Assembly (NCBI RefSeq): GCF_000004195.4
Contig: NC_030678.2
Location: forward strand, 81,566,904-81,630,903
Source of the DNA: Xenopus tropicalis
Taxonomy: Eukaryota; Chordata; Amphibia; Anura; Pipidae
Length of the DNA: 64,000 nt
Direction: 5' to 3'
The translations under genes and the position numbers were made by a program. Position 1 is the stretch's first letter, and every line of letters begins with the position of its first letter. This document shows, in pieces, positions 1 through 12,592 of the stretch. Under the pieces are notes generated by a model that saw only the letters and a program-made list of their open reading frames with translations, searched no databases and had not been told where the DNA came from.

Positions 1-329
1 TTGTCTTGCAGAGCAGTCAGCCAGACAACATTGGATGTAGGTTACATTATCAGTGGTGTGTGTTTCTAATGAACATACAGACCTATTAACATATATGTAA
101 AACATATGTAACAATTCAAAGGCTGGAGGCAAGAGAAAGGTGCTCTTGTTCTTTATCATAATTGCTAATTGAATGTTGCTTTCTTTAGGGAATAGAGCGT
201 AACAAAAGTATGGCTATGTGGGCACCACTTGCACATTTATTAATGATGTTTGGGTTTATTTTTAGAGGAAATGAATTTCTAAAAGTTTCCCTAATTGTTA
301 CAGCGCAGAGGAATTTAACCATGTAACAG

Positions 330-824
330 TCTAGAACTATTTCAGTTATCAATAATACAGTATATGGTGCTGGTTTCACTTTGGGCCAAAAATTAATGCT
401 ATCTGTTAAAATGTCCCCATTATTGGAGATCCCTATAGATCCTATCAGTTCTCTGTCCCTGTTTTAAATGAAGGGTGGGTGTGTCCTAACAGTCCTTGCC
501 AGAAGCACAGCCGGAGGGGGAGAGCCAATCACAGCCTTGTACTCACACAAGTAAAGACAGGCTTCAGTTCCCTATTAGGTCAGCCTAGCTGCTGATTGGC
601 TTCTATCCTACAGTGCTGTGTACGGAGGGCCGCTGGCTTTCCCTGCACATCCAAGAGAATTCAGCCAGCAGGAAGTGGAACAGATGGGCGGGACTAGTGG
701 GGTTTTGGTGAAATTTCTCAATAAATCAGTCCGAAACACAACTTTTTGAGCACAATCCTTCTATATTTAGAGGAATATAATTCACTGGTACATTCTTAAT
801 ATTTATATGATATGTCTCCTTTAA
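330..824 (-). mobile_element. T2-like MITE (GGAGACATAT subfamily), 5' end unclear
   Basis: Read on the minus strand it starts TTAAAGGAGACATAT at 824 and carries blocks shared with the copy at 52646-52960: CCAATCAGCAGCTAGGCTG, CTAATAGGGAACT, GGCTGTGATTGGCTCTCC, and a segment on unusual T-rich spacing before GAAACCAGCACC. The distal terminus is not recognisable, so the left limit is approximate. Confidence 0.65.
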
Positions 825-1882
825 TAACTCATTTTGCCTACACTTTTGATAATATAATGTCATCCACTGCTAAGGGTAAAATGCAAACTGACATTAGACT
901 GACACTTTACAAAATTAAGATGCATGTACTGAGGATATTAAGAACACCTTTTTTATCTCACTCTTGGAACTGGTTTAAACATATGACTCTTTTGCAGTTT
1001 ATACAATGGTGTTCAGGGGTGGGGGGGGGGGGGTGTAAAAATACACTTTTCTTTATCCCAAACCATTATCTGGCTACCATGGAGATTTATAGTCATTACC
1101 TGTCCCTGGCAGATGAAAATGTAACAACATTCCTTTGATTTCATCTGTGAAGTGACATGATTTCATTAGTACTCAGTCTAGAAAAATGGACTAAAATAAG
1201 ATGATTAAAGTACATCATGTACTAGGACAACAGGTTCTAGAACAGACTGCATGGTGGTGCATCATTTTTTATGAATTTAGATATGCATAGTAATAAATGC
1301 ATGTAAATAAATATTATTAGTTTGCTTATTCTAGGGGTAACATTTTCTTAAAATGTATATTTTAGTAAGGCTTATTGCAAGCAGATCTAGTGATTTTCTT
1401 GGGGTCCTCAAAACATCTTTAAAAGTCATAAATCTACATCTCATGGGTCAATGTGGGCTGTGATTACACACCAGTAGGAATACACATACAGTAATACCTA
1501 GGCAGCTGCTTAGGAGATACCAGTTGCTAATAATACCATCCCTAACCGTCTGTTAAGTCTTCCTTGAGAAAGAACGTATATCTCTCTGGCTGCCTATAGG
1601 CTGATAGGCCTAAATATATTCTTTATATAAAATAACTATCTTTGATGGGCCCATTTTTTGCTGAAACCTGTGCAACATTTTAAAGCCGTACATATGATAG
1701 ATCATAGACTTTCATGGTTACTTTAACCCAAAACACAAAAGGGGAACTGAAGTACAAAATTATGAAAGGGCCGCTGACTTTAAAAAATAGCAATAATTAT
1801 GGTGCTGATTTAACATTTCCCACTGAACACATCCCAAAAGTGTTCATTACAGATTAAAAGAATCAAGTGTCCTTGACACTTA
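825..1882. other. No gene seen; short poly(G) tract
   Basis: AT-rich sequence without supportable coding potential. A poly(G) run interrupted by one T sits near 1016-1033. The 108-residue frame at 812-1138 spans the run and has no recognisable motif. Confidence 0.6.
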
Positions 1883-2234
1883 GGGGCACATTTACTAATC
1901 CACGAATCCGAATCACGAATGGGAAAAAATCGGAATGGAAACGAAAATTTCTGAAGATCGCAAATATCACGAAAATGCTTATGAAAAAATCGTATTAGTC
2001 ACGATAATATCGTATTGGCGATCCGAAAGTCATGAAATTTTCGTACCGAACAATTGTAAACAGCGGTAAAACCTTTCCGATTTTTTCGTGCAAACGTCCG
2101 AAAAAGTCGTGCGACGTACGCAAAAGTCATGCAGCGTACGAAAAAGTCGTGTGGACGCCCAAAAAAATCGGCGAAAATATGCTCAGAGCGTTCGCATGAA
2201 CGCTCGGGCGTTCGTGCTTTTGTAAATGTGCCCC
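1883..2234. repeat. CGAA-rich palindromic repeat with GGGGCACATTTACTAA ends
   Basis: It begins GGGGCACATTTACTAA and ends TTTGTAAATGTGCCCC. The inside is full of CGAA/TTCG words and is partly self-complementary. It is the same family as 35965-36465 and 47105-47636. Flanking TTA occurs on both sides, possibly a target duplication. All open frames here are products of the palindrome. Confidence 0.75.
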
Positions 2235-2503
2235 TTATAACTAATCTCCCCGCAATACCATCCCACCAACTGGAATGTAAATTGCCGGTGGGTGGCATAT
2301 GTGTCGCTGCAATGTCCCGCAGTCGCCCGAAGTTTCTTCTCAACGCTCAAAACTTTGGGCGACGGCGGGACATCGTAGTGATGCATATGCTATCCCATTC
2401 TAGCGGTGGAATGACATTGCGGGGAGATTAGTCGTCGCCCTCGACAACGAAGATTTGTCACTGGGCGACTAATCTCCCCGTGTACCCCTGCCCTAAGAGA
2501 TGA
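2235..2503. repeat. GGGGAGATTAGTCGCC-family repeat
   Basis: It abuts the previous repeat and is bounded by CTAATCTCCCCG and GGGCGACTAATCTCCCC. It contains inverted GCCGGTGGG and CGACGGCGGGAC blocks. It shares termini with the copy at 37742-37945. Confidence 0.65.
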
Positions 2504-5500
2504 AATTTGTAATGACATTTACACTGTAGCGCACTTAGGGTGAAGACACACAAAAGTAATAGTAGCAGCTAATTGTCACGGCTACTAAAATAGATAATGC
2601 CGATCATTTACTGATAATTGTCTCTACGTGTGTTTTAGCAGAAGCAATTCTCAGTATTGTCTATGGCAGGGTATTTCATGCAGTTTAGTAGCTGTGACAA
2701 GTGGCTGCTACTAAGTAGCTCAGTGTGTCTTCCTCCTTGACTGCTTCTTGATCTCGAAAGAGTGAAGCAAATGATGGAATTGACTGTTATGAGTGATCAT
2801 GCATTAAACATATCTAATTTCCAGTCTTTCAGCCTGTATTTCCAACCTTCAGGTTCCAGGGCACCACCTGTCAACCAGATGGATATAGCTTTTCCAAGCA
2901 TTTTATGACCGTCTGACCAGGCATTTTGTTTGACTTTGTTGTAGTGTATCATCATTTCTCTAAAATGATAATAATGGTGATGAGGTAATATACTGTATAT
3001 TGGAAAATCAGCAACTGCATGGAAATGCATGGATAGATTGTCAGAAACAATTCCAGCAATGTCAGCTTGATTTTAAGTCAGCCTCTATCACCATATACCA
3101 ATGAATTGAAATGTAAAAAGAAGGAATGACTCAAACCAACAGGTACTTTGTCACCCATATGACCAATCTTATAAAGCTATACAAACAACAGAAACACTGA
3201 CTCTTCCCCAATAAGGCTCTTACTGCTACAATCTCAATATCACTCACTATCTCTAATAGATCAAATGAAAGCCCACACTTCCCTTACATCTAAAGCAACA
3301 TCCTGGACCACACAAAATGCTAAAAAGGACCAAGAGAAGCCACAAACCACTCTGGCAATTATGTACAATTTACCCAAGGCATTAAATAATTTATTAACCA
3401 TATTCCTACTGTCCACATACTCCAGAACTAAGCTTAATACAAAAGTACAAGACAGAACATAGTAGTTTGGTAGAAAGTAAAGGCTAAAGATAGTGTAACT
3501 ATCCAAATGTTGCTGTGAGGCAGCGGGGATGCCTGCCACTCACCTCATATTCTTCGGCGCATGCCCTATGTTTTTCATGGTGTGTCATGTCGTCATTGCA
3601 GGTGTAAAATTTTAATATTGAAAGGCTCAGCAAGCTTTTTACCATTGCCCAACATGATCTATCCTGTATAATTTCTGAGTGAGGTCTGAGTGAGGTTCCT
3701 GTCTGATCTTTTGTTCCAGACTCTTGCCTGTTCATTGACCATTGCTATTTTGCTGCCTGTACCGACCTATTGCCTCTTATTGACCCCGCCACGATTCTGT
3801 GCTGTGCTAGTTAAGTTTGGTTATCGACCGTGGCCTGTTTACTACACTTTGATCTTTCCTGTTAGTGCTGCAACAAACACACTGGTTCCCTTGCTATCCC
3901 AGAACTTCTGCCTTGGTTCTCTCTTTTTAAGACCTGGTGGCATCCGAGTAGTGCAGGGCACCCCAGAAATGAAAGGCGATTGTTATAGGAAAAAGCGTGA
4001 GCTCTTACCGGGACCTTGGCATTAGTTCTGGGTTTTGGAATACCAAGAGTAACACAACCTTCACAATAAATACGAATCAACCCCTATCTCACTGATGCAT
4101 CAAATGTTTCATAAGAAAAATAAGTCAGGGTCTGTGTTGTCATTGTATTATTCTCTCTATTGTATAATACTAATCCCTTCACATACATTCTCATTAATTT
4201 TTAATGAACCCCCAGTTGGCTCACAATGAATTTACCAAATTTCCAATCCTCTCAATGACTGAATTTTTAGGGGGACTGGATACAGTTTCGAGTGTAGAAG
4301 TAGCATGTAGAGAATATGGTAGGTTTATTATTTGCTTGACCTTTAATTTACCCACCTGTGTTTCAGCAGGAATGTTTGCAAATCTCGTCCTACTAAGGGC
4401 TCTCTTGGGGCTTGTTGCAAAATTACCAAACTAAAGGTTTACACAGGCAAGAAAAATACATTTAACATTTAATACAGCTATCAACAATTCTCTTCTGTTT
4501 TCCCTATTCTGTGCACTCATTGATAATCTTGAAAGCGTATAAGTTCTTTTTGTGCTGCAATATAAACAGGAGGGAAATCCTCCCTTACTGCCTTAGGGCG
4601 GCTTCTCCACGCAAAGAATTAGGAATTTATACATTGCTTCTTTCATTTCAGTAATGACCTGAATTTAGCATGCCTGGAAAACATGACATTTCTCAACCAC
4701 CATTTATTTCTGGCCCCTTTTTTTTCCTTTTACTTAACCAATCTACCTTTAATGTTATTTCCACAGGGAACTTTATCCCACTTCAATCACTCATTGAAAA
4801 AATGCCGCAAAGTGAGGAAGATAGATAGGCCGTGCTCAGCAGAAAACAGACACATGTTTCTGCTCATTCTGAATTCTTGGCTTTGTTGCATACTGTACAC
4901 ATTTTCATTCAGACCTCCCTGACATAACATAAAAAATATTAGACTCATTAATCATGGCGAACCACTGACAACAAGAACCATCTGTCATGTAAATTTCACG
5001 TTAACACTTTTATTAAGGCATTACATTTTCAAACCTAGCAGTTCTTATCTGTCCTTTACACAAGCTTTGTTTTTGTCTTTTAAAGATGAGGGGTAAATTC
5101 TAGTTTGAAGGAAGGTGGTATCCCTAATGTAATATGATGTGATATCTATGAATGCTGGAACCATCATAGTTGAAAAATTCAGCACTGGAATATCTGTTAG
5201 CGACAGGTGATTATTAAGCCAAAGTTTAGGAAAGGAAGGGTTGGTCCCACATCCTAAATAAACTATTCAAAATCCTTTTTCATTCTAGGTTTTTAATCCC
5301 AACTTTCTTTGATTCAGACTTGATACTTCTGTGCCAGACTAGCACCCTTTTGCCCCTTCTTAACTTACATTTCTCACAATAGCATTTTAGAGTTCACAAG
5401 GGTACTGTGCCCTTAGGAATAGTAATATATAATCGGATTAGTAATTGGATTCAATATGTAATACACACTGGTACAGAAGTATAAAACGTAGTGCATTTTT

Positions 5501-5890
5501 GTTAAATGGCTTATAAGTCTTTCCCACCGTCTTACATCCATTGAGTGTTTTTTTTATTATGTATTGTTCAGTTGGGGCCAAGTGGTATTTTATTGTCTTC
5601 AGAAGAGGGAGCGACCCAGCTGTAAATTGGCTCAGGCAGTAAGGACAGGGTAGGTCTGCACCTGGCAATGCTGCACTGTAAGGCGCAGTGCACAGCCAAG
5701 CCTCGGAGAGAAGTTTTTTGCATGAGGACTAAGAGGTGTGCTTTTGTTGTAGGACCACGGAGAGGGGTCTGGCTCCTTCTCCTCCAGCCACTCCATCACA
5801 CTCTTCACTGTCCAACACTGATGGTGAGCAGGGATGCATTGGGAGGGGGGTTGGAGGGTGGCCAGGGGGGGGGCAGAATCTTTTGTAGCT
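2504..5890. other. Intergenic; possible old repeat at 3498-4060
   Basis: No gene is supportable. About 3498-4060 has the mixed, less AT-rich composition and CCTG/TTGACC-type repetition of a dispersed repeat rather than unique sequence, but I cannot name it. The remainder is AT-rich with only short frames. Confidence 0.4.
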
Positions 5891-5895
5891 GGGAG

Positions 5896-6217
5896 TAAAG
5901 CTGGCCATACACGCACCGATACTATTGTACAAAACCTCGTTTCGTACGATATTCGGTGCGTGTATGGCATGTCGGCGAGTCGACCGATATCGCAGGAAGC
6001 TGCTGATATCGGACGACTCGCCGATCGGCCAGGTTAGAAAATTTTTATCGGGCGCCATAGAAGGCGCCTGACCAAAATCTGCCGTCAGGGCTGAATCGGC
6101 AGAAGGAGGTAGAAATCCTATTGTTTCTACCTCCTTATCTGCTGTTTCAGCCCTGACTGTGTGTGACCATCGGTCGCACGAAACAACGTTAGATCGCCAC
6201 GTGTATGGCCAGCTTTA
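5896..6217. mobile_element. MITE with AAGCTGGCCATACACG terminal inverted repeats (short copy)
   Basis: Ends are TAAAGCTGGCCATACACG and CGTGTATGGCCAGCTTTA, an inverted repeat. The interior matches the two copies at 31185-31929 (GATACTAT, GTCGACCGATATC, GAAGGAGGTAGAAA). It lacks half of the subterminal hairpin that the other copies keep. It seems inserted into another repeat, whose hAT-like end (ctatagttacaccactg) follows at 6218-6240. Confidence 0.85.
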
Positions 6218-6240
6218 GGCTCCCTATAGTTACACCACTG
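6218..6240 (-). mobile_element. Terminus of an outer hAT-like repeat
   Basis: The minus strand reads CAGTGGTGTAACTATAGGG, a CAGTG-type hAT end, directly next to the nested MITE. The other end of the outer element, probably in 5640-5890, was not located, and no second copy of the flanking tgtgaaca was found. Confidence 0.4.
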
Positions 6241-7210
6241 TGTGAACAAGTCTCTACACTACCTGCAACATGATTTTTGTATGAGAGTAAAAGACACAGA
6301 AATTGCCACCGGTCTTTGCACCTTTGGAAAATTTAGCAGTTCTTAATTGTTCAAATTTAGAGATTTATTCCCTGGATAAACAAAGGCTGGGGGCAATTAA
6401 GTTCTGGATTTTTAATATACGATACAGACTGAAGTGCTACCTGTATGTGCTCTGAGGGCTGCAACTTTGCATTTGTAGCACTGGTAAATTATCCATTTCC
6501 TTTCTGTCTTCAGATCTCAGTTTTTATTACAGAGTTGTCTGTCACCCAATTTGTTTCTGTACTGAATCACAGAAGCAGCCATCACCATGTCACCATCATG
6601 TGACCCCTTCTGATGTCACCTCCTGAACATTGCAATGGGCACGTCATTTCTGATCCACTTGCCAATGAAAAAACTAAAAATAAGTTCAATAAGAGTAAAG
6701 CATATACATTAGAAATATGGTAATATAACTTAACTTCAGCAGTATAGGACAACAATATAGCATTATAAATACCCCAACATAATTTTATGCCAATATTTAC
6801 AAATTTATTTAGACATAAAAAATTGTAATGCTTCATTTTTAATCTTAAAGCACACATGAAAAATCTAGGATATAATCAGATGTCTATACTGTAGTAGATA
6901 TAAGAAACTGTTTTACGTTTGTAATTATTTTTTTGAGACAGATGTTTATATATTTAATGATTTATTTGAGTTCTTCAACCTAATTCCCGCTACAAACACA
7001 CTGAGTTTCTGACAAGTTTCACCTGGTGTAACTGGCTGATTCCAGCACGAGCCAGCAATTTGCAATGCACTACTGACAAACATTGTGGTTGAGATGTTTA
7101 TAGTAGAAGAAAAATATTAGACTGAGGAAGCAACTGATATATGCCCAGCAAGTTCTTAATCTGATCAGACAGGTCTCTCTGCACCCTATTAAAGCCTTGT
7201 GAACAAGTCA
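6241..7210. other. Intergenic, no gene seen
   Basis: AT-rich sequence with only short, unremarkable frames on both strands. Confidence 0.6.
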
Positions 7211-7992
7211 TTAAAGGATAACTATACCCCCGGGCTATAAAAGCCCCCTTAATTAGCACTGCCTTGACCCCCTTCACCCCTCACTTACTGCATAGTTTCT
7301 AACTTTTAAAACTGTCCCTATCGCTAACCCCAAGCTAAAAACACACTTCAGTTCTCACCGCTGATATGAACCCTGCTTGAGCATTGGAGGTAGCAGGAAA
7401 TCAGCTTCAACTGCACATGTGCAAGCAGGGTCCGTGTCAGCAGTGAGACTCGAAAGACTAGTTGCGGGGAAGATGTTGGCCAGGTACGCATCTGCGCCAC
7501 TCTACACTTGAGGGGGGTCACGGCAGTGCTAGTTAAAGGAGAAAGAAAGGCAAAGTCACTTGGGGGTGCCAAAATGTTAGGCACCCCCAAGTGATTTTAA
7601 TTGCTTACCCTGTACCCCGGGCTGGTGCCCCTGTACGGAGAAAACTGCACCAGCCCGGGGTAGCAGCGATCACTTCCTCCTTCCGGGTTCCCTGTGCACG
7701 CATGTGCAGTAGAGTGAAAAGCCGAACTTTAACAGAAAAGTCGGCTCTTCACTCTACTGCGCATGCGCCGGCCGCTGGCATTTTCGGAAAGGGAAGCAGG
7801 AAGGAGGAAGCGCATCGCTCCAGGTACCCCAGGCTGGTGCTGTTTTCTCCTAACAGGGGCACCAGCCCGGGGTACGAGGTAAGCGATTAAAGTCACTTGG
7901 GGGTGCCTAACATTTTGGCACCCCCAAGTGACTTTGCCTTTCCTTCTCCTTTAAGGGGGCTTTTATTGCCCAGGGGTATAGTTCTCCTTTAA
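7211..7992. mobile_element. T2-like MITE (GGATAACTATACC subfamily), outer element of a nested pair
   Basis: It is flanked by TTAA on both sides. The left end is TTAAAGGATAACTATACC and the right end is GGTATAGTTCTCCTTTAA. The long terminal inverted repeats include AAAAGCCCCCTTAA followed by AGCACTGCC on the left, and the complement on the right, where the TTAA is occupied by the element at 7533-7954. Confidence 0.88.
7533..7954. mobile_element. T2-like MITE inserted at a TTAA in the outer MITE
   Basis: Left TTAAAGGAGAAAGAAAGG and right CCTTTCCTTCTCCTTTAA, then inverted AAAGTCACTTGGGGGTGCC blocks. The TTAA occurs on both sides as target duplication. It is almost completely palindromic and GC-richer in the middle (CCCCGGGCTGGTGCC blocks). 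Confidence 0.9.
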
Positions 7993-8034
7993 ATATTGTG
8001 CCTGATCAGAATGAGGAGAATGAAAAAAATATGA

Positions 8035-8300
8035 GTAGTGATGAGCAAATTTTTTCACCAGGCATGGATTTACAGCATAATTCTGCATTTCTCCATTAGT
8101 AATTTTTTTTTTGTGAAGATATGGCACTAATTTGCTGCAAAAAAAAAGTCCCAGAGACAAAAATGTTGGCGCAAAAAAAACCTGCCTATTGACTTGAATG
8201 CGTTTGGAGTAAGAAAAAAAGTCAGGCATTAAAATTTGTCACACATCAAAAAGTCAGTCGCCAATTCACTTTAATGAATTTCGTGAATTTTTTAGGGAAG
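8035..8300. repeat. GTAGTGATGAGC-family repeat, truncated right end
   Basis: It starts GTAGTGATGAGCAAATT and shares CCAGGCATGGATT and the following segment with 47834-48105, where both inverted termini are present. Here the right terminus is missing or replaced by TTTCGTGAATTTTTTAGGG. Confidence 0.6.
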
Positions 8301-10274
8301 CGAAACTACAGATTCTTCAATTATATAAGAGTAATTATTATTATAATTTAATATAACTTTTGTAAACCTAGAAATTATTTAGTGACCCCATCAGCCACTG
8401 GAAGAAAGTCTGCAAAGTACATATTTAAACACTTGGCAAATTTGCAACTGGGAAGAGTCCCATGGCAGCCAATCAAAGCAACTCACTGATTGGCTGCTAA
8501 GGGTTACTGACCAGGTACAAATTTGCAAAGTGTATATATAAGTTAATTATCCCCATGAGTTTTATAGTTTGCTCTAGTGCACAATCCATTGCTATGGGTT
8601 ACTGGCTGCACCTGGGCAAACTTTGCACCTTTTCTTACATAAGTGTTGCATACGAGCCATCACATGAGGCTTTTGCTCTCAGTTCTCAGTCTAACTCTTG
8701 GTTTAGCACATTAAACCCTCAGGCTACGCTGGGTCTGCAGCAGTGATTACAATATGGAAAACTGATAGTGACAATTTAGTATCAATTTAAATATATGAAA
8801 AACTTGCTTATGTTCCACATTTCATTGTGTTTCTGTTTGCCAATATTTCTGTGTCATTTTAAGCAAAATCAACTTTTATTTAGCTGTTCCTTTAAACAAA
8901 TAATCTTTGCAGAGTTTGTTATGCTAGCGCTTTGACAGCATGTTCATGTTTCAGCACCAAATGTTGCTAGGCACTTGCATCGTTCCCCAATGATTCACAT
9001 GTCACATGGCTGAAGCTATCAAATTTTAAACACACAAAGGGGAAGCTAGTGACTGTTGAAATAGTATTTCTTTTACAATTAAGAAGGCAGCCAACAAAAG
9101 CCTATGGGTACCCCCCCCATCTGAAAACATATTAAAAAATCACTAACTCAAACTATGTATCATTGGACTTTCAGTTGATAAAGGTAGTCAAACCAGCAAG
9201 CCAGCAGGGGAATATAAAATCCTCTCAATAGCATGTAGCACCACACACTATAGGCTGCATGAATTAAGTCATACGCAGAACAGGCAAAATAACATGTTGT
9301 GTAGGATCATAATTAATAAACTATTTGCTAAGTGCACAAATGGCCACAAAACTAAGCCCACTTTGATGTTATTCAGATACTTGCTGTTAGTCTGGACCTG
9401 CCGATAATTTGGGGTTCCCATATCAGGTTGTCTCAATAGCTGGCAGCAACTTGTGGCAAGTGAGCCAGGTGCTAAAACTATTATTAACTGCCATTCACGC
9501 AATCTGAAGAATTATTGCAACATGCATGCAGTTTATCAAAATAGATGCTAATTTGCAACTGTATTAGCACATTGTGTTCAGGTTACAATAAAGGTAACTT
9601 GTCTGCAATTCTGGGGAAAACATATGGCTTTTGTAAACACAGATGAAGCAAACAATCCCCTTTTGGTTATCTGTTTTCTTATGCTTTTTATTTACATGAA
9701 CCCAGTGGCATCACTACAGAGGAAGCAGACCATGCAGCTGTGGGAGGGGCCATGGGTCTGCTTCCTCTGAAGGAGGTCCCACAGATCATCTGCAACTAGG
9801 GCTGCCACCTCACACCTTTAATACCGGCCACATCCATGCAGGATATGGATTCAATACTGTATGTAGCCGGTATTAAAGGGGTGAGATCTCAGCCCTACTT
9901 GTGACACACACAAAATTATGGGTCACAGCAAATTTTTGTACATTGAAGCCAACCTGCAATTTTTTGCATGACACAGATGACCTGTGGGGGATGGGGCAGA
10001 AAAATGTTTTGCCCCAGCTCAAAAGTAACACCATAGTATAAATACATAAAGGTCTGGTGCTGTTATAGATGGGCTAATGCAATGGGCTACACCTTGCCAA
10101 TTGCCACCAAATAATATATACTAAACCATGTAAAATAAATGTTGCATTTATATTGCAGTTTTTGCTCCACTAGATGGCACTTGGGCATAATACGTTGGTT
10201 GCAGCATGTACTACAAACGCTATTATGGCATAATTATAATAATAACAACAACAACAATTATTATAATAACACCA

Positions 10275-10343
<69 letters not shown>

Positions 10344-12592
10344 GTGACAAATATGCCACAGTGCTGTATAACAGAAGGTTGTATGTGTCAAACATAAAAA
10401 ATATATTCGATTATAGATCAATATAGGAGGGAAAGAGTTTAATTTTATATTTCTAATTTTATAAATAATTCTGTATTTTGATTTTGAAAAAGTGTAAATT
10501 ACAGCAGCATGGAAGAGTGGCCAACTGCCCTGTAGCTCTCTCAGAAATAGTAATGCAAGAAAAAAGGCAAAAAAAACTATACAGCTACACCTTGTGGATA
10601 TAATAATGGAAGACTGCAATTTTTAGGTCGACATCAAGTCAAATTTTTGATTCATTAAAATGATCTCCAGTGTTTTATAACCTTGAAAATGTCTTTATTT
10701 GTTTTCTGAGAATGTTGGCCTTTAACCAGTAATGCAGCTATGAGTTATATTGTTCTTTGACCAGCAATGTGCTCTGAATATGCTGACATTGCTTTGAAAT
10801 GAGCCACATTGTTATTTGTCCAGCTATACGCTTGCAACCACTGACATTGTACTGTTATGTTATTTGATTTGATAATATGCTGTACAAGCCATCCATTGGC
10901 ATTGCTCTGTGTAGGCTAGTATATCCTTTGCTTTCAACTGCTGACATTGGTTGATTTTTAAGTAGCTCTAAAGTTCCTTTCTCCGATCAACCTTCCCCTA
11001 TGAGATCAGTATACATACAGCAGACTTTGCTCAGCAGCATGTCTATTTTATTCCCATGTGCAGCTGCAGTTTTTGATGGAAATTTTCTGTTAACTGTTGT
11101 TATTGTTTAGGCCTGAATATGTGCCTCAATACTGCTTTATATTGAGCTGAATGAATAATTCTTTTAGTGCACCAAAGCCATGCAGATGACATCATGGCCC
11201 ACACTGTTGCCAGCACAGGGATTCCTCACGTGCAGTAAACAAACCTGCAAGCCCTGGTGCCTGCCTTTCCTTTGCACCAGGCCCTTCATCCCCCTCTACA
11301 TGCAGGCAGCGCTGAGGGCCTCCAGCAGGCCTCATTTAAAGACAACAACTTGACTTTGGTCAAATGCAAACATAATGAATTTGGGATTTCTTTAAAAAGA
11401 AAGCAACTTTGTGGGTTACTGGTTTCTAGACAGTATCCATTGTTGTTAAAGTGGACATAAACCTTCCATAACAGTGTTGCTCAAACTAGTTATTTGCATA
11501 GACAAACATTATATGAAAGCAACACTGCTGGATAAAATTGTTCCACACTCTGCAGTTTCATGCACCCAATTAATCCATGAAGAACTTCCAACAGGAATTC
11601 TGCCTTCTCTGTGCACATTGGCTTCATATTCTAAGAAGCACTATGCCTATATTGCACTATTTACTGAAAGACATAAAGAAAATAGACACTTTTCAGAGAA
11701 ATGATAATAAAACAGAGTATGGACATGCTTTATTATCTTAGTGAGAGATTAAGTTAAACAAGCATTTAAATATATGAAGCTAGTTACCAGAGTTCTGTGT
11801 TCTAGCACATGCCTGCTACTTTGGCTTACTGTCTGTTCCAATGTGTTAAGGAGAATGGCAGGCAGACTAAGTTTGGTCACAGAAGCCACTCACCATAGAT
11901 GTATGTTTAGTTGCTAAGAGTCACCGTGCCAAGAATTTCCAGACACAATATGTCAGGAACAGCCTTTAACAAAAGCCAAACTGGAGCTCTCACACTGGCT
12001 GCACATTCCTGAGCTGTATCCTATTATCCCTATGGGGGGATACCCATGCAGGTCAACTGGAGCTGAGCATCAATATTATTTAAGGAGTTAGCTTTTGGTT
12101 TACTGCTGTTCTTGACTGCTCTTGATATGGTCATAGGAATACATAGGAACACAAACTGCATGCTTCAGTAAGAGTTTGGGCTTACAGTATGTATAAATAT
12201 ATACGCAATGCATTACACACAGCTTTTTTTCCACAGCGATAAAATGAAAATTTAAGAGAATAGTGCCCCTTAGCACTCATTTGGTGTATAAGCCAACTGA
12301 CAACACCAATGTGCTATGCTTAAGCCATTACAGTATGTGAGAAGACTTCCTTGCACATTTAGGCATTACATCACCCCCACTCCACTTAGCCCTCACCGTG
12401 GTCTGCTGAGACATGCTCCTATATGCTATTACCATGTTACTATTTTCTTGATAGGTCACACGAATATTGCTTAGGAAACCCAGGCCTGGCTTATATAGAC
12501 TGACTGCTGGGAAGTAAGAAAAGGGTGAAAAGAAAAAGACTTTTGATCCCATTAAACTCAACACACTTTAGATGATTTGCATTGATCTAGGG
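8301..12592. other. Intergenic with a microsatellite and a small hairpin repeat
   Basis: No coding region is supportable. 9798-9896 forms an inverted repeat (AGGGCTG...CCTTTAATACCGGC against GCCGGTATTAAAGG...CAGCCCT), probably a small MITE remnant. The rest is AT-rich unique-looking sequence. Confidence 0.5.
10275..10343. repeat. (ATT)n microsatellite
   Basis: About 23 uninterrupted ATT units, preceded by related AAT/ACA triplets. Poly-Ile, poly-Tyr, poly-Leu and poly-Asn frames across it are artefacts. Confidence 0.97.

Noticed and set aside
10139..10619. 149-residue frame with poly-Ile and related poly-Tyr/poly-Leu frames
   Set aside because: Caused by the (ATT)n microsatellite.
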